Source: Stictocephala bisonia
Lineage: Eukaryota > Arthropoda > Insecta > Hemiptera > Membracidae
Assembly: GCA_035578905.1 (NCBI GenBank)
Contig: JAQJVL010000534.1
Coordinates: 1-64,000, forward strand
Reading direction: 5' to 3'
Length of the DNA: 64,000 nucleotides
Part shown: in pieces, positions 45,885-56,889 of the stretch
Numbering within the stretch: the first letter of the stretch is position 1
Layout of the letters: each line of letters begins with the position of its first letter
Position numbers and translations under genes: made by a program
Notes under the pieces: model-generated
The model's input: the letters and a program-made list of their open reading frames with translations, nothing else
What the model was told of the DNA's origin: nothing
Database searches by the model: none

Positions 45885-46135
45885 TAGTAGCTCTACTCCC
45901 GTCAGTGCCAATACACACTCCACCCAGTGGCCTTGACCGGAGGTATCCGACTTTATCGCTAGATAACGGAGTCAAGCAACATCGAGCGTGGCTGACCCTT
46001 GGGTAGGTGACCGTCTGAGCGATCCTATCCTTGCACGCAGCTCGCCTGACCGGTCACTAAGTCATCCACCCTTTGGTCTCCAACTTCAGTGTTAGACAGG
46101 GCTTCTGACCTCTAACTTCCCCTGGTAAAATAAAT
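45885..46135 (+). mobile_element. 5S rRNA-derived SINE (head region)
   Basis: GAGTCAAGCAACATCGAGCG, then TGGCTGACCCTTGGGTAGGT and GACCGTCTGAG (45968-46019), follow the internal control region of 5S rRNA (AAGCA-C-TCGGGC...CTTGGATGGGTGACCGCCTGGGA) with many substitutions. It is too diverged to be a working 5S gene. 5S-derived pol III heads define the SINE3 class. The segment after it is GC-rich to about 46130. A body shared with other copies starts near 46320. Confidence 0.65.
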
Positions 46136-46317
46136 CGATCTTTTTTAACTTTTCACCTCTTGTAAATTAGAGTTTCCTCTTAGATATGGTCGTCATTATA
46201 CGAGTATATGAGTGTTGTATAGTTAGTTACATTATGTCTGCGTCACGTATTTGGCTGTATGTTGGCTCCTTTAACGGTTCTTAGTACTGCAGGTACAAGA
46301 CACGACACAAAAAACAC

Positions 46318-46562
46318 CAGCTCTCTAACACTGACACGGCGTCCGCTCAATGGTTGCCATCGACATGAACACACTAGATAAGTCTGAGGTGTCCTTGTTG
46401 GATGATAGTCAAGGTTTAGATGTTGTGTACGAAAGATAACTGAATGCTTGCTAGTTAGCTGAAATTCAAACCAACACTACGTGGTTCGGATTCCACGTAA
46501 AGCTGTAGGTCCCCCTGGCGATTGGGATATTAACGATTAGCTCTTTCTGTGGAACATTAAAT
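46318..46562 (+). mobile_element. SINE-like dispersed element, copy 3
   Basis: It carries ACGGCGTCCGCTCAATGGTT, TAGTTAGCTGAAATTCAAAC, ACTACGTGGTTCGGATTCCA and CGTAAAGCTGTAGGTCCC, then AGCTCTTTCTGTGGAACA. It is probably the body of the element whose 5S-like head lies at 45885, with about 180 bases of different sequence between them. Confidence 0.75.
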
Positions 46563-46929
46563 ACATTTGGAATATTAAATTATATAACTGTGTAAACAAT
46601 TATCATGCGGCACATCGAAAAAAAAACATAAAAATACTTCCTAATTTTTTACACAGTCACTGGTTCATGATTTAAAAAAAATTAAAACGTAAGAAAAATA
46701 TTTGTCTAACGATTTAACGTGAATTATTTCAAATAATTGGCCATTTACGTGCTATTTATTAGCTTTAGTAAGTAAGCAAATCTTAAGACAAATCAGAGAC
46801 AAGGTTAAGGAAACAAGATAGACCATACTGTTTTAAAAAAAAGTGTTGTTTATTTTAATGTCTTGGACAAAATCCCAATGTTTATCTACAGAATTCCCAA
46901 ACTTCCTGTATATGTATACTGTACTGTGC

Positions 46930-47135
46930 GCGGCTATTGTTTTTAGGACAGTCTTTTGACCGAGCGAACGCAAAAGGCTAGTAGTATTAAGGCCAGGTTG
47001 TTCGCCTTTCTTAGGAACAGTCGACCTTAGAGAGTAACAATTACTTCAATCGTTTATCTACATTTGCCTCTCATATCTAACCATACCTTGACGATTGGTG
47101 ACTTATCAATGAATAATAAATAATGAATAATAAAA
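46930..47135 (+). mobile_element. SINE-like dispersed element, copy 4 (3' half)
   Basis: TTTCTTAGGAACAGTCGACC, GAGAGTAACAATTACTTCAA, TTTGCCTCTCATAT and TTGACGATTGGTGACTTAT match the 3' half of the 17.4 kb and 55.7 kb copies, ending in a GAATAATAAATAATGAATAA tail. Confidence 0.65.
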
Positions 47136-47139
47136 TAGT

Positions 47140-48870
47140 AAAGAGCTATATTTTAATAGTCTAATATCTTGTGGAATATAACTAAGATAACAAAGTTATC
47201 TCAAATATTGTATTTTAGACATTAAAGAATATTAATTATACTTGAATATTGTTGAAAAGGTTTAGAAGATCAAAGTTGTCTGCGGCTTCATACTGTATTA
47301 AACTCAAAACCAACTAAAATGTGTTACAGTAAAAAGTTTACCGAAAGTCATAAAAAATATATTTCATAACAGCATGTTACTCTTACTCCTTTCCTTGTTT
47401 TATATATTTTCCAACTTCATTCCTCAACCCTTTTTTTTGTGTAATTTTGCTTGGCACTAGTTAGTCGAGTCAAATTGCCCCAATTTTAAACGTAACATTT
47501 ACAAACAAATCTTGACCATACCAAAGAGATCATTTACAAGGAAATGGCAGAACTCATTTTATTTGGAAAAATGCCTAAACATATCGGATGTGAGGCGTTT
47601 ATGTGAATAGCTATGGAATACATTTCACTATGAATTTGTAAACTTTTCCGGCAGTTTTGTAGTGAATTTTGAAGGAAAACAACCCTACTCATTCACATTA
47701 TTGCATTCATTTGTCTTTCTCACACAAGTTGTCTTATATTGAGCATATTATACAGTAACAGAAAATAAGTAATTCTATAGGTAAATAAATCCTAATTGTA
47801 TCATTTGTGGTGTGAAGTTGAATACAGCCTCATTTGTTATTGTAAATGGAAGTAACAAAGGTAAGCCAGTTAACAGCTGTAATCAACAAGATCAAGCCTT
47901 TAATTAGAAACATTTGAATAACAAACAGTTCGGAAAATCTGAAACTGTATGACCAAAATCCTGTTCTAATAAAAAACTTTGTTTTAGTCAAAACCAGAAT
48001 GTAACCGTGAACATATTGTATTTCCTTGTGTCTATATATTTGTAAACAATGTTCTTAAGTGACTAAATGATTTTTCAAAATTGTTGAAGTTGTGGGTTCA
48101 CAAATAGAAACTATATCACCATGTAAAAAGAACGAGTATGAAGACGTGTTTCAAGATACTGGTTTATTTATAAAATTTAAATGTACATGTTTATATTAGT
48201 TTAATGTAAGTAACTATTCATTGAAAATGCAAGACTATTAGAATATAAAATAATCTAAATAAGTTTCCTGCTAAAAAGAGAAGTTTATTATTAAGTTCAA
48301 AAAGAAATACAGTATAGGTTAATTATTAATGAAACAGTAAAAAAACTTTTAAAGTAATAACACTAAGAAATATAATAAACATTTTTTATTTGAATATACT
48401 CAATAATTACAAATATTTCTAGATAATATTTTAATTATAATAGAAATAAGAAATATCACAGAGTTTTTCGATAAATTCCTCGTCATTTAAAGATGTCTTA
48501 AGCGTTTACATCGGTCTTTTACAAAAAAGTGATAGCATCTCTAATAAATTGTAGACATACCATAGTTATTTTGACAAATGAGATTAAAATAAAAATTATA
48601 ACATAAAATGTATGTTACATGTACTATACATATACACTTTGTACCCCACGCTCGTAAAATCATTAACTGGATCCATCAGGGCTTGCGCAAAGGCATCGGA
48701 TTCAGGAGGACAGAGTGCAAAAAACACAAGTAGCGGCAAACATATGTTTATTGTGAAAAGAAGTTAGAACATTTAAGTGATACAAAAAATAACTGAAAAA
48801 TTCGGCTGTTGCCCGTTTTTGAGTTCACTAAATTATTTCAGCCCAAGGCCACAAAAATAAACTATTCAAA
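47140..48870. other. AT-rich stretch, no gene supported
   Basis: Near 48640-48740 a GC-richer patch reads CPPESDAFAQALMDPVNDF on the minus strand. It is open for only about 40 codons and could be a TE scrap. Nothing else is supported. Confidence 0.4.
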
Positions 48871-48874
48871 TATA

Positions 48875-50395
48875 TAGGGTGTTCAGTAAAACTGTTTCTA
48901 TGATTTGGAATGTTATTTAATACATAAAAATGAGCAAAAAACTTCATATGAAGGTATGTCCTAAGACCTTTAGTTTTCCCTTTATCTGTCTTTATGTGTT
49001 TTTTTACATAAGATTGCATAACTTTGCATCTACTGAAGTTACAATTGTGAAACTTCATGATTGTACTACCCTATAGTAGTTCTATTTATAACAATATATA
49101 AAAAATAAATCTTCACCCCATTCGAAATGGTGGACGTTTAATTTTGTCTAACCGATATATTTAAAAACTGACTACATTTACAAACAAAATGCAAGAGTAT
49201 TTTATCTTGCAAAAATTCAATCTTATTTTAATATTCACAGTGTTTATTTCAACAAAAACGGATAAAAAACAGCTGATTTATGCTGCAAAACATACAACAA
49301 TGTTTTACAGCATTAACCAAAGCCTAGTGCGGGTTTAAATATGTGTGAAGATTTCATGTCAATCTGCTATTTCTTATGAACAGCTGTTTATTTAGGCTAT
49401 TACTATTAGATTTGGTTTCCATTATTGGCATTATTCATTAGTAACAAAAAGAACTGCAATTTACATGTTTTTTTGTGAGTGTTTCTGTTAATTTTTTCCT
49501 GTATTGTTAGTTTTAATTAGAGTGTTTTAAATTAATTTTCTTATGACATAGATATTTTTTATTATTTCCATAGTTTCCTTTTATTAACAACTAATGCTAG
49601 ATATTGTAATGTACAAGTTTACCAACTCAGAAATGGCAGACGTTATTTGATGTATAGCATGGCTTAGTGTAGTGGTACTCAACCGAGAAGACTGTATCAG
49701 AAACGTTTTCCAAGATGTGTTATGACTTGTCATAAACTTTTACAAAGGTCCATCAACGACTTGCTGTGACAGGAAGGTTTAATCACCAAATAAAAGGTAA
49801 TTTAGGCCGACCGGTTTCATTAAGAACTCTTGAATTGGTATGTAAACCAAACCTAACATTAAAAGCATAAATAAACAGCTGTTCATACGAAATAGCAGAT
49901 TGACATTAAATCAGCTGTTCAAAGTATACACATATTTAAAACCGCACTAGCCTTTGGTTAGTGCTGTAAAACATTTGTTTACGTTTTGCAGCATGAATCA
50001 ACTGTTTTTATCCATTTTTGTTAAAATAAACACTGTGAATATTATAATATTATTGAATAAAAACCAATATTCTTGCATTTTGTTTGTAAATGTAGTCAGT
50101 TTTTTTAGATATTTCGGTTACAAAAAATTAAACACCATTTTGAAACGACTGAAGATTTATTTTTATATTTTTTATAAATAGAAATACTATAGGGTAGTAC
50201 AATCATGAGTTTCACAATTGAAACTTCAGTGGATGCAAAGTTACAAATTTGTATGTAAAAAACGCTTAAAGACAGATAGATAGAAAACTAAAAGTTTTAG
50301 AACATAGGCCCTACCTTCATATGATTTTTTTCTTTCTCATTTTTATGTGTAAAATAACATCTCAATTTATTGAAACCGTTTTAATGAACACCCTG
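48875..50395. mobile_element. 1.5-kb long-TIR transposon with transposase remnant at centre
   Basis: TAGGGTGTTCAGTAAAAC at the left is mirrored by GTTTTAATGAACACCCTG at the right, with TA outside. The arms are about 540 bases each (48875-49425 and 49865-50395). Matches continue through GACAGATAGATAGAAAA / TTTTCCCTTTATCTGTC and AACAGCTGTTCATA / TATGAACAGCTGTT. The central 440 bases hold a decayed transposase N-terminus. Open frames in the arms are non-coding. Confidence 0.85.
49640..49825 (+). pseudogene. Remnant of a DDE transposase N-terminus
   Basis: The plus strand reads RRLYQKRFPRCVMTCHKLLQ and, after stops, a NLGRPV-like segment. This fits the 'A-RLYQERFPNRR-PSH-TF-RL...GRP' helix-turn-helix start of the transposase family found at 52.5-52.9 kb. 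Several stops and shifts are present. It identifies the element's superfamily but is not functional. Confidence 0.55.
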
Positions 50396-50934
50396 TATAT
50401 AATAATCATACGACAAAAACTAACAAAATACAGGAATAACTAACAACCACACATAAATAAATTACCAACAATAAGAACACTTAACAATTAAATAAATATA
50501 CAAATGACCCTAAAATAGAAATAATAATAATACAATTTACACTTAATTAAGGTGGCATAAGAAATTACGGGGACTCGGAAAAAAAATCCAGAAGGTAACG
50601 ACAATTTGGAAAAGTTAAAAAAGCTTTATGTTAATATTTCCACTGAATCCTGTGGGCTCCTAATGAGAAAATGTTTTTTAATAGCAAGACGCCGATAACT
50701 CCGTTAAGAACAAAACCCTAAAACAAGAGGTCTGAAAAAGAAAAAAATATAAAAATAAATGAATTAAAATAAAATCTATACCTTGACAACTTCTCTCAAA
50801 ACTAAATTCACTACCCCCCTCCCTCCACGAAATTATTTCCAACGTCCCCAAAACAAACTCGATAAAACACAAAATTAAAATGTTCTTTCAAGTCCTGTCC
50901 AGAAGGCAGCAGAAATAAAATAGTAAGAGGTCAC

Positions 50935-51136
50935 CTGCATGCAGAAGTTTTCTGCCTGGAGATACAGTCAAAGCGCAGCGAGGATGGGGGAATAGGAGGC
51001 TGCTCCTTCTGGGCCGCAAAGAAGGTCTAGTGATCGGCCCAGCCCGTAGATCCTCCACTGTGTTCCCAGGCGACATCATGGTGGCAGGCAATGCAGGTGA
51101 CGATCCATCTCCTCTCCCGGTCCCTGTAGCCGAAGA
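50935..51136 (-). other. Exon-like GC-rich segment, candidate internal exon
   Basis: About 58% GC. On the minus strand GGGGTTGTTTCAG precedes it (acceptor), and it ends GCATGCAG|GTGACC (donor). Two frames are open: one for the whole segment (MMSPGNTVEDLRAGPITRP...), another reading FGYRDRERRWIVTCIACHHD and VAWEHSGGSTGWADH before a stop. I recognise neither with confidence. With the donor at 51783 and acceptor near 50715 it may belong to a minus-strand transcript. A TE origin is also possible. Confidence 0.3.
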
Positions 51137-51782
51137 CTGAAACAACCCCACTCAAGAGACCAACTCAGGAGAGGAAAAAAGAACAAACAAAATTATAATT
51201 AAAAAGTATAGAGATAAAAAACGAAAATTTATATGAAGCTAAAAAGTTATAACATTATTGCTACCAGCAGAAAAATCCTAATACTAATAAAATCACTAAA
51301 TACACTTAACGGGCGCTAGAAACTGCACAATTACCCAGATGGGACTTAACCTACAATTAAAAATTAAGTTTATAAGTTTTATTTAGTATATACATTTAAT
51401 TATTGTTATTTAATGTTTTTAAATCAAATACAATATGTCCAAGGCAGTACAAAATAAAATTCTGGAAATATAAAGGAAGGCTATGCCTAGAATCCTAGAA
51501 TACGAAACATCTGAAAACATTATTAAGTTACATAAACAAATACTTATTACGCCAGAATACAAAGTTAAATCACCTTAACATGATAATAATAACACAAAAT
51601 AATATTACAATGATAAAAACTATATTTTTTTTGCATACAGAACAAAATGAGTTAGAAGTACAAGCAATAGCCCTATTAAATGTGAATTTAAACAAATACA
51701 TAAGACAATAATTATATGACAACAAATAAACTACATTCCGGCCGCAACCCTGAATAAAAAGTTAAAATTTACAAACACTTAC

Positions 51783-52200
51783 CCAATTTTTTCTTTAGCC
51801 AGAGGTAACCTACGAAGACCGACGGCCGTGATGAAAATGGCGACAAGACAGACCAACGAGAGAGAAGAGACCAACAAACCACACATTGACACAGAAACGA
51901 AAAATCAACATCTACATAGAGGAAGAAAGCAGGCTATTCCATAGCAATCAATGCCTAGTTCATTTGATCGAACTTGGAACTCTTTAATTTTGAAAAGAAA
52001 AGTAAGACGAATGGAAATATTATCTTACGATCTAAGTAGACATTTTTTTAAAAACAAAATAAACAAAGGCTGGTTAGACAAAAGAAGAGAAAGAGTAATA
52101 AAAGATGTTTTGTTGGTGGCAACAACAAAGAAGTGTTAACAGCCCTTGAGGCGAGCTGTAATGGCGGATATTGCATTTCGAGCTCTGTTTGTGGCCTTTT
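51783..52200 (-). promoter_or_regulatory. Possible promoter and first exon of a minus-strand transcript
   Basis: On the minus strand CGCCATTTTCATCACGGCCG and GTCGGTCTTCGTAGGTTACC lead to AAAAAATTGG|GTAAGTG, a strong splice donor at 51783/51782. Two ATGGCG-type motifs (CGCCAT on the minus strand, near 51837 and 52160) resemble YY1-like housekeeping promoter or 5' UTR sites. The local rise in GC/CpG supports it. No TATA or initiator is clear. The plus frame at 51951-52139 overlaps and is not credible. Confidence 0.25.
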
Positions 52201-52543
52201 TTACAACGGTCGCTGTCGACATTTGTTTATCGAGCCTTTAGGACCATTATTTAACACGTATTCGGCAAATAAACTATTTTAACTTACACCGTTGCATTTA
52301 TTTTCTGTTTGCAGTCATATTTAAGTAATTTTCATATTATATAAAAAAAGTTTGATCGATACTTTCTTTTCTTGATTGTGGGAATAATAGAATAGCATTT
52401 AATTTGGATGCCTAAAAAAAGTAAGAGATATAATAAATAAAAAAGTGTAAATAAAAAGAAGCTTGCTATTTTTGGGGTTTTACCCAATGATCACTAATTG
52501 GATGTATACTTTGAGTAAATAGGAAAAATATTTAAGTCATGCC

Positions 52544-52942
52544 CTACTCAAACATCGTTAAAATATAGTATTGCACTTGTTGGTATTTAAAGGGATAAAA
52601 TAATTGTTCGCTTAGAGTTCTCCACACAGTACTTTTGCTAGCACCCATGTCATGTGCTGTAGCCCTTGTACTTGTTGATGGATTATTTTCTACCTGGTTC
52701 AAGACAACTTCTTCAAAGGAAAGTGACCGAACAGTTCTTGGTCGCCTACTATATCCAAGCCCTTTTTTACACTTCCGCTCTACTTAAGACGATTGTAGAC
52801 TGCAGTAAACACTTTTATGACCCGGTTGGTTTCTGTTAGGAAAACGCTCTGCGTATAGTATTATCGCTAGACTTGCATTACCATCAGCCAGTCCATAGAC
52901 ATATTGAATATCAGTGTATTCAGCTCTTGAAAAATCTTCCAT
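52544..52942 (-). pseudogene. N-terminal third of a DDE transposase (Tc1/mariner-like)
   Basis: ATG at 52942 begins MEDFSRAEYTDIQYVYGLAD, then LYAERFPNRNQPGHKSVYCS, RRPRTVRSLSFEEVVLNQVE, NNPSTSTRATAHDMGASKST and VWRTLSEQLFYPFKYQQVQ. This is the paired helix-turn-helix DNA-binding region of the insect transposase family seen in decayed form at 5.9-6.6 kb, with the GRP-type hinge as RRPR. One in-frame TAA follows SLQSS. Otherwise the frame is continuous to TAG at 52544, where similarity ends before the first catalytic Asp (LFTDEA), so the gene is truncated. No matching left end of the element was found. Confidence 0.8.
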
Positions 52943-52949
52943 CTTCAGT

Positions 52950-53579
52950 GAAAACTAATAATATTATAACACAACTAAAAACACGACTCGCAATATTATA
53001 GAAACGCAATGTGCTGAGGTTAAGCAGTTAAAATCACTATTAGTTGCAAGATAGTACTTAGTAAATAAATCATCAAAACAATTAACTATCTCTTAATTTA
53101 TTATCAGCTGTTAGATAAGATCAGCTGATGCATACTGCCTTATGCACCTAATAATTAATTTTCTAATGCTGTACCTTTAATCATTAGACCTTTACTTGAG
53201 AAATCTTACTTATTTCTGTATCAACATATTGTAGAAAAATAAACTTGGTACCAAAATGCTTGTATTAAAAGAGGCTATTTTTTATATATCTTGTCATTTT
53301 TCTGTAAAAATCACTTGTTTTAAGGTTATTAGGCTTTGAAAATTTTATATGGCCACCATTTTGTTTATGTAAATGATATAATTTTGAAACCTTTATTTTA
53401 AATGTACAAAGTTTCAACTTGATATCTCAAACCATTTTGAAGATATAAATTAGTTTTAAAAAAATACATACAGACAGACAGAAAATTAAGCAAGAAGGGA
53501 CCATACATTATATGATACAATTTTTTTTTTTTTGACCTACAGTACAACATTCTAACTTTTGGTCAGTACTTACGGAGCA

Positions 53580-53580
<1 letters not shown>
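52950..53580 (-). mobile_element. 5' flank and terminus of the 52.5 kb transposon
   Basis: Upstream of the transposase start the sequence carries ACAGACAGACAGAAAATTAA and GGGACCATACATTATATGAT, like the TIR-internal block of the 48.9 kb element, and ends GGAGCACCATATATA, plausibly a CACC(C/A)-type terminus at a TA-rich target. The other end is not visible, so the element is a half copy. Confidence 0.45.

Positions 53581-53583
<3 letters not shown>

Positions 53584-53633
<50 letters not shown>
53584..53633. repeat. (AT)n microsatellite
   Basis: About 25 AT units at the presumed transposon boundary. Confidence 0.95.
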
Positions 53634-53637
<4 letters not shown>

Positions 53638-53769
53638 TTTCAATAACAGACCATTTTGGATTTTAGAACGGCTAAGCGAAAGTCTCATACTTGACCTTGA
53701 GAGGAAATTGAACCTGCATCTCACCGGCAAGCTTTAAACATGATTTTTCTTGAAGAACTTAGGCTTAGG

Positions 53770-54100
53770 TCCTAGAGCACGATGGAGCTTGGCCCACAGG
53801 CCTCTCGAGGGAGTTCACGTATTACTTCTTATGAGAACCTCAGAATTCAATGTCGTAGGAAGACAGCCCGATTATCAACTGGGGAGAGGGATGGTGGAGT
53901 GAATTCATTTTATAATATTGAGGTTCAATCCAGTTGGGGGAGCGAGGAGGGGCAGCTTGGCCTATGACCTGTCGAGGGAGGAAGTTATATGCATGTGACT
54001 TCAATTTATAATCTCGGGGTTCAGTTTCGTTGAGGTTTGAAGAAGCTTGCCCTATGGCTGCTTCTACTGCTGAGGCCCTCTTTCCCCGTGGTAGTTACTT
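53770..54100 (+). repeat. Diverged ~150-bp repeat, two to three units, GC-rich
   Basis: GAGCTTGGCCCACAGGCCTC and TCGAGGGAG near 53785 recur as CAGCTTGGCCTATGACCTGT and CGAGGGAGG near 53952, with a third partial AAGCTTGCCCTATGGCTGC near 54043. Each is followed by TTATAATnTnGnGGTTCA. The open frame at 53782-53967 follows the repeat and has no recognised homology. Confidence 0.5.
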
Positions 54101-54104
54101 GTGA

Positions 54105-55590
54105 TAAACTAACATAATAATTTGATTTTTACTTAAGTGATACATTTTACTCCATAAAATGCCACAAACAAGATGGATTTATAAAAAAGTGTCAATTGTT
54201 TTGATATTTCTTTTTTAACAAATCGTTACTCATTTTTATAAATATTATTAACTATTATATATGATGTATTTATTTATAAGTAACTCATCTTTCAACTTCC
54301 ACTATTTCTGTAATAAGTGTAATAAAAACTATAAATATAACAAGTATCAGTATTATTGTGTTTCTATTTTTGAAAAAAGTTTTTTTTCTACCAATATGTC
54401 AGTCCAATGATGACATTATTTAACATTTCTCAGTATATTTTATTATACTTTATAATTAGAAAATCAGACTGGATATATTGTACTTCATAACGACGTCACG
54501 GTAGTCGGTATCATTTGTGAATTGACTAAAATACAGCCCATGGTGGAGTCAATGTTTGTTGGCTGATCCAAGAATAAAGTAGGATGAACAATCAGTAAAA
54601 TATATGTCAATACATCTGAAAAGTAACAGGTTCGGACGTTTGTGAATTTACTTTCACTATGAAATAACCGTGCTATAATAAAAATTCCATCCATTTATTT
54701 GTGCTAAGCGATTTATTCGTTATTCTCAATGTGATATTTTTGTTCTGATAATTGAAAGTTTCTTTAAAAAATAGATTTTTAGGCACAATTTCAATGATTT
54801 ACAAATTACTACTTTATTCTATAGTAACTCAATAGACTTAGTAATTCTTCATCAAGCTCAAGATTGTAAATGTAAAGTGTCAAATCTTACATACGTAAAA
54901 GTTTTTGAGGTCAGCTTTTTCATTTAAAAATTATTTATAAGTAACTTTGATCTGATGTACAACTCAGCATTTGCTCTTATTTAAGATCCTTTTCTGACTT
55001 CCTGTGGGCCGTACCCCTGCTGTTATGAAAATGTTAAATGTGCTTTAAAATATACATAGTTTTGTACCAAATTGAAGTCTAAAGTGTAAATGCTTAATGT
55101 TTAATAATTCCAAATAAAAATGCCACCCCAGACTTTTTGGTCACCTTGTATACAAACCCTCTTTTGTGGACTTAAAGTACTTATTTTATTTTAATATTAT
55201 CCATTCCATAGTTTGTAGTAATTTAATTTATTAATTAGTTTGTAGTTGTAGTGAATTAGTTAGTAAGTTTGTAGTTAGTTAATTAGAAGTTGGAATTAAG
55301 TATTGTATTCAGACAAATATATTAGTATGTACTTGTAGGGAAGTTAGTGGCCAAAGTAGGGAATGTGAATACAGGTGTTGTTTCTACATTGAGATATTGG
55401 TGTTGACAAGTGTTCTTGATGCATCAGACCATTGGCACGTGAGGATTGTTCCAACGAAGCTGCCTTCGGCATTATTTTATTCTATGTTCTGGCTTTTTCA
55501 TAACGTTTACAAAACCACCAAAATATTTTAGACATTTCCGCCGTTGAATACTTTTCAGAAAACTACTAGAGCTGACGTAAGCATTAAAAA
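54105..55590. other. AT-rich; half-MITE near 54990-55152
   Basis: TGGGCCGTACCCCTGCTG (55004) and GACTTTTTGGTCACCTTGTA (55133-55152) resemble the inside and end of the MITE at 33.3 kb. GTTTGTAGTTAGTTAATTAG-like near-repeats occur around 55210-55290. No gene was found. Confidence 0.4.
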
Positions 55591-55599
55591 ATTATTACT

Positions 55600-55955
55600 T
55601 GTGAGTCGAGTTTTGACATCTGTGTGAAAAGTAAGGATGCAGTCTAGGACTCACATACAAGACATACGTGTTGAATGGTAGTCAAGGTTCAGATGTTGTG
55701 AAGGGAAGAGAACTAAGTGTTGGACTTGTCAGTTAGCTGAAAATCAGACCAACACTACGTGGTTCGGATTCCATGTAAAGCTGTAGGTCCCATAGTTGCC
55801 CAGCTATTCATAAATAGTCCTTTCTGAGCTAAGTCGAACTCAGATAGTAACAGTGACTACACACGTTCATCTACACTCATCACACTCATTCACCCCTCAT
55901 ATTCGCCCATATCCTACGATCGGTGTCTTAGAGATGAATAATGAATAATAATGAA
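55600..55955 (+). mobile_element. SINE-like dispersed element, copy 5 (longest)
   Basis: It contains GACTTGTCAGTTAGCTGAAA, ATCAGACCAACACTACGTGG, TTCGGATTCCATGTAAAGCT, GTAGGTCCC, then AACAGTGACTACACACGTTC and ACGATCGGTGTCTTAGAGAT, ending in GAATAATGAATAATAATGAA. It is the most complete body-plus-tail copy. The hairpin stem has one changed base (CCATGT). Confidence 0.75.
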
Positions 55956-56269
55956 TGGTAACCACCTACCCACCCAACTACAAGACACTTTTTGACAGCT
56001 TGACCTGCCAATCAACTTACCGCACACACACATTGTAACGGGCCCTCCTACCAACTTACAAAACACATCTTTACATATTTGCCCACCCACATAGAAGACT
56101 TGACTAGCCCTCCCAACCATCCACCTACAATAACATTTTTGAGACACCATCGCACTCAGCCATATACAAGACTTGACTTAACTAGCCCTCCCATCCTCCA
56201 ACCTAAAACCTAAAAAAAGTAAAATTTTTGACACACTATCAGTGTATATACATGTCTTGGAATTAATGA

Positions 56270-56272
<3 letters not shown>
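55956..56272. other. CCCACC/CCTACC-rich low-complexity stretch
   Basis: Loose repeats of AAGACTTGACTAGCCCTCCC and ACCCACC-type motifs. The minus open frame at 55914-56150 follows this composition. No gene is supported. Confidence 0.45.
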
Positions 56273-56274
<2 letters not shown>

Positions 56275-56342
<68 letters not shown>

Positions 56343-56344
56343 TA
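56275..56344. repeat. (AT)n microsatellite, ~35 units
   Basis: An uninterrupted AT run with one ACATAT near its end. Confidence 0.95.
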
Positions 56345-56885
56345 AGTTCAAAGTGAAAATTTCAGAGTATGAATATCTGTAAAAAATGCTTAATAGCATT
56401 TTGCAGCTTTAAAATACTTGGTTGGTTCATACGTACGCAGGGGTTTGTGAGTTAGACGCTTAAGCGTTGCATCGTAAAGGAATTTAGTTTAATTTTTGAC
56501 TCTGTTTGAACATACACAAATACTGGTTAGGTACTATCACAGAATATAGACAGATATATTCTGTGGTACTATCCATGCGCTGGATATGACGTAATGGACT
56601 ATAGAGTATTGCTTCTGAATGAAGTTAATGTATTTCATGAACCAGTGGATGGATATTATTCAAACAACACACTTTAAAAAGACTGTGGTTTATAGTTAGG
56701 TAATTTTCCCTGAATAACAATGGATATAGTAGATTTGTTTGCAATCTACTTTATTGCAATTGTAACTTTATAGTAATTGTTGCAATAGTAGCTTTATTGC
56801 TAAAGCTCTAAAAAATAGACTACATTGACCAATCCACGAATTAAATAATTAAATGAGAACACTTTACTACGCGATAAATTTACTT
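56345..56885. other. No gene seen
   Basis: AT-rich sequence leading into the satellite, with no supported feature. Confidence 0.5.
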
Positions 56886-56889
56886 GCTA

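Noticed and set aside
45968..46019. 5S rRNA gene
   Set aside because: Only the internal control region is similar and it is heavily substituted. Flanking halves do not pair as 5S rRNA.
51951..52139. Basic 62-codon plus-strand frame
   Set aside because: It overlaps the stronger minus-strand promoter/exon signals and has Lys/Arg bias from A-rich DNA.
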